Part shown: piece by piece, positions 1-8,500 of the stretch
Layout: every line of letters starts with the position of its first letter
Position numbering within the stretch: position 1 is the stretch's first letter
Assembly (NCBI GenBank): GCA_910592205.1
Contig: CAJVPJ010001200.1
Location: 1-11,494 of the forward strand
Direction of reading: 5' to 3'
From: Paraglomus occultum
Taxonomy: Eukaryota > Glomeromycota > Glomeromycetes > Paraglomerales > Paraglomeraceae
DNA length: 11,494 nucleotides
Made by a program: the position numbers and the translations under genes
The notes under the pieces: generated by a model
What the model saw: the letters and a program-made list of their open reading frames with translations, nothing else
The model's database searches: none
What the model was told of the DNA's origin: nothing

Positions 1-40
1 TTATAGCCCGCTCTATTTGTATCGAGACTACGCTAAGCTA

Positions 41-56
41 CATATTACGTAATATG
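41..56. repeat. 16-bp perfect palindrome downstream of the J-protein gene
   Basis: CATATTACGTAATATG is a perfect palindrome about 90-105 nt past the J-protein stop codon. In the transcript it could form a short hairpin, or it may be a binding site centred on TTACGTAA, a bZIP-like half-site pair. No AATAAA signal is visible in the 146 nt past the stop, so the 3' end of this transcript is not defined. Confidence 0.4.
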
Positions 57-146
57 AAAAAGAAACGAAATCTAGAAGTCATTAGTTGAGAGCTCGAGTA
101 ACAAATGTAGGAAAATGTCCATTCCCCATCACTTTCAACAACCGCC

Positions 147-1704
147 TTATTGCTGAGCACACTGTACTCCTCCTCGTCCACCTTCATCGTCATCATCGTC
201 ATCATCTGGCACACCATTAATCTTATTCTGTTCGAGTTTTGCCTTCTCATTTGCGTTTAGTGCGGTGAAATCTGCCTCTTCGACACTGGTCTCATCTACC
301 TTTGCAGGTGTCTGACGCGGCGGAAGAATATTCTCAAGCATAGTGATCGTTGCAGAGTCAGCCCAATTGGGAGGAGGGAATTCAATGTTGAATTGAACAT
401 ACATGTTACCAAAGTTGTGGTGACGATAAGAAGGCATACCATAGCCAATAAGAGCTTTCATATCTCCTACAAATAGCAAACGTCACAATGTTCGGATGGG
501 AATATTAGTTAGAAACGACGTACGTTAAATTGTCTAGAATCACAAACGTTACGTACCGGGCTTAATTGATTCACCAGGAGTTATTGAGACCTTTAAATAT
601 CGATCGTCCAAGTGTCTGATATACAAGTTTCCGCCGGCCAATGCAGTCAATAGGTCAACATTAGCAGAATAGAACAAGTCATCTCCTCTTCTGATGAAAC
701 GCTCATGAGGTTTCTCTTCGAGAATAATAATAACATCACCAGGCTCGTCATATCCAGGTTGGTAATCAGCCTCTCCAGCAAATACAATCTTTTGATGGTT
801 TTTCATCCCTTTGGCAATATGTACTTCGAGAACTTTGCGCTCAGACACAAACTTTTTGCCTTTACAAGAAGTACATTTATCTTTCTCTTTGATAACTTGA
901 CCCGTACCACTGCATTCATTACATGGCTGCTGAATTTGTTGTAGCATGGATGGACCCAGCTGGCGAACGATTAATCTTACACCAGTACCACTACAAGTCT
1001 GGCAACTCTTGACAGCCCCTTCCTTTCCACCTCGACCTTGACACTTGGGGCACTTGACATTTTTATTAAGAGATAATTTTGTTGTTTTACCATTGTACAA
1101 CTCTTCCAGAGATACTTTGAGCATGTGTTGAAGTGGTTTGCTCTTACGCGGGCCGCTCGGTCGCCCGGGTCCGTGACGACCACCAAACATGCTACCACCG
1201 AAGAACGAGCTGAATATATCTTCGGCTGACATGCCCATACCGCCCTCGGATACACCTTCTTCGCCAAAGCGATCGTAAGCAGCACGCTTCTGCTCATCAC
1301 TTAAAATCTCAAATGCATGAGCGATTTCTTTGAACTTCTCTCCCGTGTCTGGATTCTAGAGAAAGAGTGAAGGAATGAGAATAAACAAATGACAGCTTAG
1401 GAGATACGCGTATGTCGACGTGTTAAAAGTCTGGATCAACTAGTGATGCCTCACAGAGGACTATGTAAGTGGACGGATGTTTCAACGATTCCTACCAGTC
1501 TCCGGTAACGGAGCACACGCAGGTCATTGATATAACTTTATAAGCCCACCAACTCATATATATTTGGAAGCGAGCATACTAATATGTAACTACCTTATCA
1601 GGATGATATTTGAGAGCGAGTTTTCTGTATGCTTTTTTGATCTCGCTTTCTGATGCATCCGGTTTCAGCTCCAGAATGTCATAAAGCTTTGTGTCTTTTA
1701 CCAT
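147..1704 (-). CDS. ydj1/mas5: Type I J-protein (Hsp40), Ydj1/Mas5 family, complete, three exons
   Basis: Co-chaperone that delivers unfolded clients to cytosolic Hsp70 and stimulates its ATPase. I join exons 1704-1594, 1355-557 and 466-147. Introns are 1356-1593 (phase 0, donor gtagtt, acceptor ctctag) and 467-556 (phase 1, donor gtacgt, acceptor tttgtag). The joined frame gives 409 residues, the length I recall for yeast Ydj1. Visible in order: J domain (1-70) with HPD at 34-36; a short Gly/Phe linker (about 69-107) with FFGGSMFGG; a substrate-binding domain interrupted by four zinc-binding motifs, CPKCQGRG (C139/C142), CQTCSGTG (C155/C158), CNECSGTG (C182/C185) and CTSCKGKK (C198/C201); a C-terminal dimerisation region; a run of seven Asp (391-397); and the CaaX box CAQQ (C406), predicted to be farnesylated and to place some protein on ER membranes. 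The start at 1704 gives the conserved N-terminus [11 protein letters not shown]. The C-terminal half ([19 protein letters not shown]) is fungal in character. Family certain, exon borders very likely. Confidence 0.96.
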
Positions 1705-1766
1705 ATTTAACTATTTTCTTTATTTTTATTATATGGTCAGGATGAAGCCAAAGTTTGCCAGGTTCA

Positions 1767-1773
1767 ATTTATA
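1767..1773 (-). promoter_or_regulatory. TATA-like box of the J-protein gene
   Basis: TATAAAT on the minus strand, 63-69 nt upstream of the start codon at 1704. A transcription start about 30 nt downstream would leave a 5' leader of roughly 30-40 nt. This is motif and position only. Confidence 0.4.
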
Positions 1774-1933
1774 GGCAGGAATACAATACAGAGGTAATAG
1801 TAAAGAAAAAAAATCGCCGGGGTTTTTTTAAAAAAAAAGTTCGGAGTTAAATAGTCAATTGTCGGAAGACCATGTCGTCGGACAAATTATTTTCCGCACT
1901 ATATTGACCATTGTTTAGGGGTGCGTTTGTGTT

Positions 1934-1952
1934 TGCTGGAAGGTTCTCGTTC
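1934..1952. promoter_or_regulatory. Possible heat-shock element upstream of the J-protein gene
   Basis: The 5-bp-spaced pattern has two perfect units, GAA (1939) and TTC (1944), flanked by imperfect units TGC (1934) and GTT (1949). It lies about 170 bp upstream of the TATA-like box. Ydj1-type genes are commonly controlled by heat-shock factor, so the location is sensible. With only two perfect units it could be chance. Confidence 0.3.
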
Positions 1953-3342
1953 AATCTACATTTGCTCGTATCACGAATGTCAAATTTAGGCAATTATTTA
2001 TTACCAGCGTTTATATAAATATAAATACTTGATATTTCGATTTTACGATAGTATGTTCACGTGATTTACGTTAAATGGCATGGCATATGGCACAGCAAAA
2101 TATCGCCATAAATAATGGTTTGATTTGTTATCGTTTTGGTTAGTGTACCCGCATTAGGATGAGACGCACTATTGTTCTTCTCAACCGAGCAATGAATGAT
2201 AATGATAATGGCAAACATCCTACATAGAAGTAGTTATCGATCACCAGACACAACGATTGCACAGAGTATTTTCATTTTGACCGACCTGTTAGCAGAACAA
2301 TCGCTTTGTTTTTACTAATTTGTATCTACAAACAACTTCTACATTAGTCTAATCGGTACCTGAAATTTTATTATATAAAAATAAAAAGTGAACTCCATGT
2401 AGAATCATTGTCGTAAGAAGATCAACATCAACGTTCAGTTCTGTCAACATAAAAGTATTTCTCTATATAAAATTCACAAAGAGTTTAAAAACCGTTATCC
2501 TAGAGCAGTGGAAAGTTGACTCTTATTGTTTCCAATGCGTAACAAAAGAACAGAAACACACTGTCAAGTCATGTTACATACATATGAAAGACAAATTTAC
2601 GCGTTGCAAAGAAGACAAACAAATTTGCAACTATTATTCGCCGTACTCTTATCTCACAAAATTAATGTAAAATTATATCCATAATGATGATAATTCGTTC
2701 TTCGACAAAGTCCGCTACATAATAAATAATCAGGTTACTGTTATGTAGCAGCAACAATTGTTTAATACAAGATCAGGATATCTCAAACTATATTTTCGAT
2801 TGATTTCTCCGTTTAGAATCGATAGTGGATTGGAATCAGACATGTTTTGGATACACAAGTTGTGTCGAAACGAAAAAAAAAAAGGATGGTAAAGATTGAA
2901 CTGATTATTAGTTTTATTCGTTGAAGAAGTGTGTCATGAGCTAATACAAACTGTTATAAAATGTAAACATAATTCGATTTTTATAAAAAGTTTCCAAGGT
3001 AGGCTGTTTTGGAGAAGCGATTCGCTTTCTTTGAATTTGACACTGAAGATCTTTTCCGAGATTACTCATAACTATGTAGTAAAGTCTCCTACAGTTGAGC
3101 AACTTAGTTGGATTATTCCTTATATTGCATAGCTTTGGTTTTTTTTGAATATTAGTTAATAATGTTAATTTTCTTCCCATTTTGCTTCTAAATCTAGACG
3201 TTTTTCTACGTTCATAATTGTAGTTTGGTTATAAATTGGAAAGCAAGTGACTATTTTTAACCTTTTTATTGACAATTAAAACAATTGTATAATGTATTAC
3301 AAATGATATATTGGGTAATTATTTTAAAATTATCCGCAAAAA

Positions 3343-3420
3343 ATCACGTGGTCTGACTTATCGAGAGTCATTACTGTATTATCTGGTCGACAGGATTGTC
3401 CGAGTTACGACTTATCGTAA
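3343..3420 (-). mobile_element. Pogo/Tc1-like terminal repeat fragment
   Basis: Read on the minus strand, CAGTAATGACTCTCGATAAG begins at 3376 right after a TA dinucleotide (3377-3378). The TA target and the CAGT...CTCGATAA start resemble pogo/Tigger-type ends of the Tc1/mariner superfamily. Just beyond it (3391-3420, same strand) a second piece contains CGATAAGTCGTAACTCGGAC, so GACTTATCG occurs twice on the plus strand, 54 bp apart. No matching opposite end and no transposase frame were found, so this is at most a decayed or nested remnant. The family assignment is from memory of such ends. Confidence 0.3.
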
Positions 3421-3689
3421 TTTTATATGTGTCGTCCGAATTGTAGAAATTTTCAACTATTCAAAAAAGGGTTGACACAGAAAATACTTATATGTTATTA
3501 TTTATGTTCATGATGATTTTATAATCTTCTCTCTCTCTAAACGATGCTTACTGACGCTATGTCTAATAATGAATTTCGTATTGACAGTGTTTGACCGAAA
3601 TCTTAATACTTATATTATGCCTAGAGCAATTGCGCAATGTTCATCATATCCTAATAATAAAATATGCTTTACTTTTTACTCTTCTTAAT

Positions 3690-3741
3690 GGGGCCAGGCA
3701 CGTGGTGGTAGCTGCTGATGCTGCGGTGGCAGGCTTTTTTT
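3690..3741 (+). other. GC-rich island ending in a run of seven T
   Basis: A 45-nt GC-rich stretch (3690-3734; GTGGTGG, GCTGCTGATGCTGCGG) sits in otherwise very AT-rich DNA and is followed directly by T7 (3735-3741). That arrangement resembles the 3' end of a short RNA polymerase III transcript. However, I could not match A-box or B-box consensus or fold a convincing structure. No function assigned. Confidence 0.2.
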
Positions 3742-3770
3742 ACCATAATTATCTATTTTTCCCAGCATAG

Positions 3771-3870
3771 CCATCAAAAATTTACGGACACGTGATTATT
3801 TCTATATGTAAAAAACATGTGCTCTATAATTTCACCCACTGCAGTCATGTGTCCGTAAATTTTTTGATGG
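3771..3870. repeat. 100-bp inverted-repeat (MITE-like) element
   Basis: The left arm (3771-3795) begins CCATCAAAAATTTACGGACA. The right arm (3845-3870) is its reverse complement, with one extra A and one mismatch (24 of 26 positions). The arms flank a 49-nt spacer. The sharp outer boundaries, CCATC and GATGG, look like transposon termini, and the size suits a miniature inverted-repeat element of Tc1-like type. I see no clear target-site duplication (left flank CAGCATAG, right flank GATTGTAA), so a plain RNA/DNA hairpin remains possible. Confidence 0.6.
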
Positions 3871-3938
3871 GATTGTAATCATCTGGTTGAAACAGGTGAT
3901 TGCATGATGTGTAATTGTATTACATAAAAAGGCATAAC

Positions 3939-3965
3939 AAAAAAAAATATATATATATTTTTTTT
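3939..3965. repeat. A9-(TA)5-T8 low-complexity palindrome
   Basis: Nine A, five TA units and eight T form a nearly perfect self-complementary AT tract. It is probably simple-sequence DNA; poly(dA:dT) tracts of this type exclude nucleosomes. It lies about 70 bp right of the inverted-repeat element. Confidence 0.7.
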
Positions 3966-4213
3966 CGATAACTCAATTTTGTTTTTTCGTTAAACCCCTT
4001 TACTGTGCAAGGCGTGTTATTATTTTTTAGTCGTCCGTCATGACATGTTGAAAAACTATCAACCAAGACTGTTTATCCAAACCGACACTAAGACCCAGAG
4101 AAACTGACCAACGTGAAGACTCACACTAATGACGCGTATTTTTGTTAAAGACGCGAGAGAAAAACGTTTGAAGACGAGGTAAGGATTCTTACTGAGTGTA
4201 TTCTTGAGCGTTT

Positions 4214-4337
4214 GTACCCGACGTTACGCTGTTACTAGGTGTAAAAATCGGATATCTTGAAAGCGCATCGAGGCCCATGTTGTGGATCGTTTACCTTTCG
4301 GGTACGTATCCGAAGGGACGCTACCACTAGGTGTAAA
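4214..4337. repeat. Imperfect 32-bp direct repeat, 92-bp period
   Basis: Positions 4214-4245 and 4306-4337 match at 25 of 32 positions without gaps. The shared core is GTAYCCGA, then ACGCT, then ACTAGGTGTAAA. The surrounding interval (about 4030-4340) is richer in CG dinucleotides than its neighbours. It may be part of a decayed dispersed repeat or a diverged tandem duplication. No coding potential recognised. Confidence 0.45.
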
Positions 4338-4724
4338 TCAACAAAATCTCCGTTACCGAAAAAAATTCAAGCTAAATTTGGCTTTCTGTGGTGAATAGGA
4401 TACGTTTGGCAAATAACAAAGATAACACCATTTCATCTTTCCCATAATTATGACATATCTTGAAGAATTCTTGTATAAAACTTTTCCAAGGTAGATAAAA
4501 TACTGAAATTAAGAAAAAAACCCCCAAAAAAAACCACCTCTTTTTGGAGAAATTTCAACTTTTTGTGTGGATCATATAAAGACATTATTTTTTGGTATGT
4601 TCGGGATATGTACTTAAAATACAAATTTGCTCCAAGATTTTTCTGAAATTTCATTCGTGAAGCGTGAAATCGGTCGCATATCCATGATATCGCTATGACA
4701 TAGACTAAAAAATGAATATAATTA

Positions 4725-4987
4725 CTATTTCGATTCTATTTTAACTATGAGAGCCGATTTTACTCGCTCAAAAATGTCTTCGCATTTATCACGGTAATCT
4801 GTGAAAATTCTCTCCAGGTAGATGTCGTTTACCATCAATGGAATTCTCTCTACCTTTCCAACCATCGATTCCGATGCCTCTCTCAAATTATTCCCTGAAT
4901 CTGTCAATTCGAAAATATGTCAGCCTTATGGCGAACCTGTAGCACATGCCATTTATATGCAACGTACCACTTACACCTTTCCCTCAT
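4725..4987 (-). CDS. Probable small spliced gene, 62 aa, possible borealin/Nbl1-like
   Basis: I join exon 1 (4987-4975) and exon 2 (4900-4725) across a 74-nt phase-1 intron. It has donor gtaagt, a CTGAC branch-point-like motif about 20 nt before the acceptor, and acceptor gacag. The ATG has A at -3 and follows an in-frame TGA three codons upstream. Exon 2 has the codon and GC character of genuine exons here, unlike its surroundings. The product begins MRERYSGNNLREASESMV and is charged and helical, with the segment VERIPLMVNDIYLERIF near the middle and a basic end. The pattern of a leucine/charged helix, then R-[IL]-P, then hydrophobic positions and an aromatic/acidic stretch recalls the N-terminal region of borealin and fungal Nbl1, which bundles with survivin and INCENP in the chromosomal passenger complex. 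That similarity is by eye and weak; the first helix of that family is missing. It could instead be a remnant, or have an undetected upstream exon. Confidence 0.45.
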
Positions 4988-5583
4988 GGTTCTTCACTCT
5001 TCTTGGCTACCGTTGTTGAATCTTTATGCTGTCGGTATAATAAATTATTAAAAAATTAAACTCAAGAAGAAATTCAAGGTAACGATTTTATACCGAATGG
5101 ACCATCCTGCATTATTGCGTCAGTTTGTTTTGATAATCTAATATTCTAGAACTGGCATTTTTGAGAATGGTGTGCGTGTGACGTTGCTATTTGCGTGTAC
5201 AAATTCAGAGAATTTAGAATAAAGAAATTATCTGGCATCACTTACATAACAAACAATTTTAGCGTGATAAAAAACAATCCTGCTTACGAGCATTGCATTT
5301 TCGAATATAATGCTCTTTCAAAACATATTAATCTTATTACATAAGTTACGTGTTACTAATAAAATTTTTGACCCTCTATAATAATAATACATTCTTAGCG
5401 TCTATCCTCTTCTGTAAGTTTATTTTAACTTGTTTCTATCTGAAATGTATCTATCGCTTCGAAAGACAATAGTCAAATATTCTAGACATCAATAATGAAA
5501 TTCTCCTATTATAAATTACAGCTATATTTGGTTAATATACTGCACCCGCCATAAAACATCATTATCAACTGTATTATCGATCG
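4988..5583. other. AT-rich spacer upstream of RPAP1
   Basis: This stretch should hold the divergent promoters of the small minus-strand gene and of RPAP1. I see no clear TATA box, no RNA gene and no frame of note. An in-frame TAA at 5533 precedes the RPAP1 start, so RPAP1 is not extended upstream in this frame. Confidence 0.5.
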
Positions 5584-8500
5584 ATGATTCGCCCAAACGA
5601 CGCGTTGACTGTAGAGACGGACGAAGAGTTACTAAAGCTCCAAGAAGAATTCTTTCGGAACAAAGAGTCGCCGGCGGCAAGAGTAATCAAACAGAGTAAA
5701 CCACCAGTCGTACAGCAAGGGATAATTGATAATAATGAGGGTAACAAAGATCCCGAGGACGTCCAGAGTTCACACCTCACTACAAACATTATAGGCACAG
5801 TGATCGAAAGAACAGCTACTGGTGTTGTTCTGCCCCCCTCATCTTCAACTAACTCTTTTAAAACTGGCTTTCCTGAGCCTACTCACAGAAGCCGATTTCG
5901 GAAAAAATTAAAGAGTAATGAAGTCAATCTGGAAAATCAAGTCGCAGGAGAAAGCCATGATCACACGCTTCAACCTTCTTATGAGGGACAGCAATTTTCT
6001 CAATCTGTCTATGAAGAAATACATCAAGAAAATTTACAAAGACTGGAAAACATGTCTTTGGATGAAATTCTTGAAGCGCAAGCAATGCTTCGACGAACAC
6101 TTTCTCCGGAAGTCTTAAAAAGACTGTCATCTAAACGTTCCAAAACCACAAGGCATTCAGATGATGTTACGATGGAAATAGGCGCAAAATCTCCTTCACG
6201 TTATGATGAGAAAGTTCGCCCACATGTAGCTACTGCGACAGATCCTCCAGCTGCTTCATTTAGATTTGATTTTAGAGGTAATCTTGTCGAAAGGAACGCT
6301 GAAGTGCCTGTTTTTGTGGGTCTTCATCATCATGGCGATGATCCTGATCAACCAGGATATACTATTGCGGAAATGCTTCATTTGATGAGGAGCTTAGTAC
6401 CGAGTCAAAGAGTGATCCCGTTGAATGTCGTGTCCAGGATCCTCCGTAAGGTCCGAAATAATCACTATGGTGACAACGTTAGTCGTGATATCAGTTCCTG
6501 GATGATTAAAATGAAAGCATTTTTGTATTTGAGAACGGCTTTAGATGATACATTCGAGACCGTGCTGGTTGCAGCTATTGATGCCCTAGCAGCATGGGTA
6601 ATCGGTGATGATGAAGAATTCACCGAAGAAGAACATATATGGGATCATTCTAGTAGTCTTCATCGTGGTTACGAAAGTATATGTCTACAACCTCGGAAGG
6701 AATCACATATTACGAAGCAGTTCGGTATGGAATTATCAACGAATGGTTTCGGAGTAAATGATGATGATGATAATGAAACAACGGAATATCATATTAACCT
6801 AACGTCAAGGGATTTGATCGCTGGACTATTAGCTATGGGCGTTCAACTACGTTTTCAGTATTTATTAAAGGCTGAGAATTTGCCTTTGATCGCTGAGAAG
6901 CAAATGTTGCAAATTTTGTTGCGATTTGCCCGACATTCGGTCGATGCTGCTGAAGCGATCGCCGACTGTCATGGTCTCCTAGAGATTCTTTATCGAAAAT
7001 ATATCAGCATATCATGGCCATTGACCAATTATGAAGAAATGCATATGACAGGATACATGACTATACTGACCATCAGACTTTGGCGAACGTTGTGTACGGC
7101 ATCGATTAGGATAAGTCGTAAACTTATTGAAAACAATCACGTGGAAACGTTGTTGAGATATTTAGTAATGGATCCATCTTCATTATCAACTGATTTTGAA
7201 AGGCTTATTGGATATGAGATCGTTAAAGAAGTTTTTATGACATACCGGTGCCTCGCTGCCCATGGACTCTATCGCAGTATTTTATCTGAAGCATATATAA
7301 TTCTTAGAGGTTGGATCATGAGTGCTGTATATTCATTGAAAATGTTTTGGGAATTGGAAACATCTGATGACGATTGCATAATGCAGCGTAAATTAGATAT
7401 TGCCATAGCATTTTTTTCATTAATGGAGACGTTGATGCAGCGATCGGATTATGACAAAGAAAAGAGTCAAGTCGGTGCTCGTCCTAGCGAATTTGTGCAC
7501 GATGCAATCGAGCTATTGCAGAGATGGACAGCATCTTCTCCAGATATGAACACGTCAGTTATGGATGATGTTAATATCAGCTATGTTGAAAAATCATTTG
7601 TTTTGATTTCACGCACTACTGGATATTTAGCTGCATGGAGCCAATATTTGAGTAATTATAATGTTACAGATATGAGCGAAATAAAGAGAATGTGGGAATA
7701 TTTGGCTTTGGGGGAAGAGAAGTCAACCAATCTACAAGAACTCATTGTTATGCGACTACGCAACCTTCTATCGTCGAGTTTGCTGCTTAATATAGAATCA
7801 TGGGAATTACCTAATTTGCCTGGAGTCTATAACCCAAACAGATTAAAGAGTGTACAGTACATTCTTTCAATCTCAACCGCTTGTGATGCTCTTTTCACGC
7901 GATTATCGTTAACACGATGTATTCTTCAGTTATTCCCCGAAGACGCGCAGATTTATTCATCGGCTCTAAATCCTCTTATGAAGAATGAGATTTTAGATTT
8001 ATTACAACGTTCTCTAACTTTTACGCCCAGTGGGCGTTGGTATGATTTCTTTGGTCGATGGAAAACTTATTTACGTCATGAATGGATCTGTTGTTTGAAG
8101 CTTATTGTCGATAATAATCTTGTGCATTTGGATGATATCAGGGGCAAATATTTACAGATGATTGCACTGAACGCTTTTGCGTTGGTTCCACATATTCTAC
8201 CGGGAGATGAACAGCTTGCTTTAACAACAGTTGAGCAAATGTTCGACGCCCTGGCCAAATCAACTCAATTGTTGAATTTAAATTTCCAAGAATGCCAGAA
8301 GCTCTGGCCTTTCTATAGGAACCGGATCGTTAATGCTAAACAATCACAAGATAACGGTAATGATTTCAGCCTGCAACACTTTTTAATTAGCCTAGATACT
8401 AAACATAATGGGCTACCTTTGTCGAAGGGTTGGATATTCATTCCGATAGATGAGTTCTACTCTAAGGCTGATATTGTTGTTGATGATGATGTGAAGAGAG

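Larger units (their letters stand above)
1705..4724. other. Gene-poor AT-rich interval with repeat fragments
   Basis: About 3 kb between the J-protein start and the small gene at 4725. The only open frames, e.g. 2929-3132 plus, 2941-3180 minus and 4448-4654 minus, are short, AT-biased, low in recognisable motifs and overlap on opposite strands, so I do not call them genes. I saw no tRNA (no convincing B box) and no rRNA. The right half holds the repeat features listed separately. CACGTGATT occurs three times (near 2057 and 3789 on plus, near 3341-3350 on minus), twice inside repeat-like pieces. The part from about 2000 to 3300 contains nothing I can name. Confidence 0.6.

Noticed and set aside
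549-1238. A J-protein reading frame starting at the internal MGMSAED methionine
   Set aside because: The frame continues upstream through the rest of the J domain to a clean splice acceptor at 1356. The methionine is residue 77 of the full protein, and the C-terminal ACG TAA of this frame is intron sequence.
2929-3180. Overlapping short frames on both strands, possible transposase remnant
   Set aside because: No recognisable domain, and antisense frames overlap each other. The K-Q-P-T-L-E-T-F string on the minus strand resembles transposase-type tails only superficially.
4448-4654. 68-aa minus-strand frame
   Set aside because: The frame runs through homopolymer A/G/T tracts, giving strings such as VVFFGGFFL. 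It has no splice partners or motifs and is better explained as AT-rich noncoding DNA.
4822-5019. 65-aa plus-strand frame overlapping the small minus-strand gene
   Set aside because: It lies antisense to exon 2 and the intron of the spliced candidate and has no motif. The minus-strand reading has splice signals and a more natural composition.
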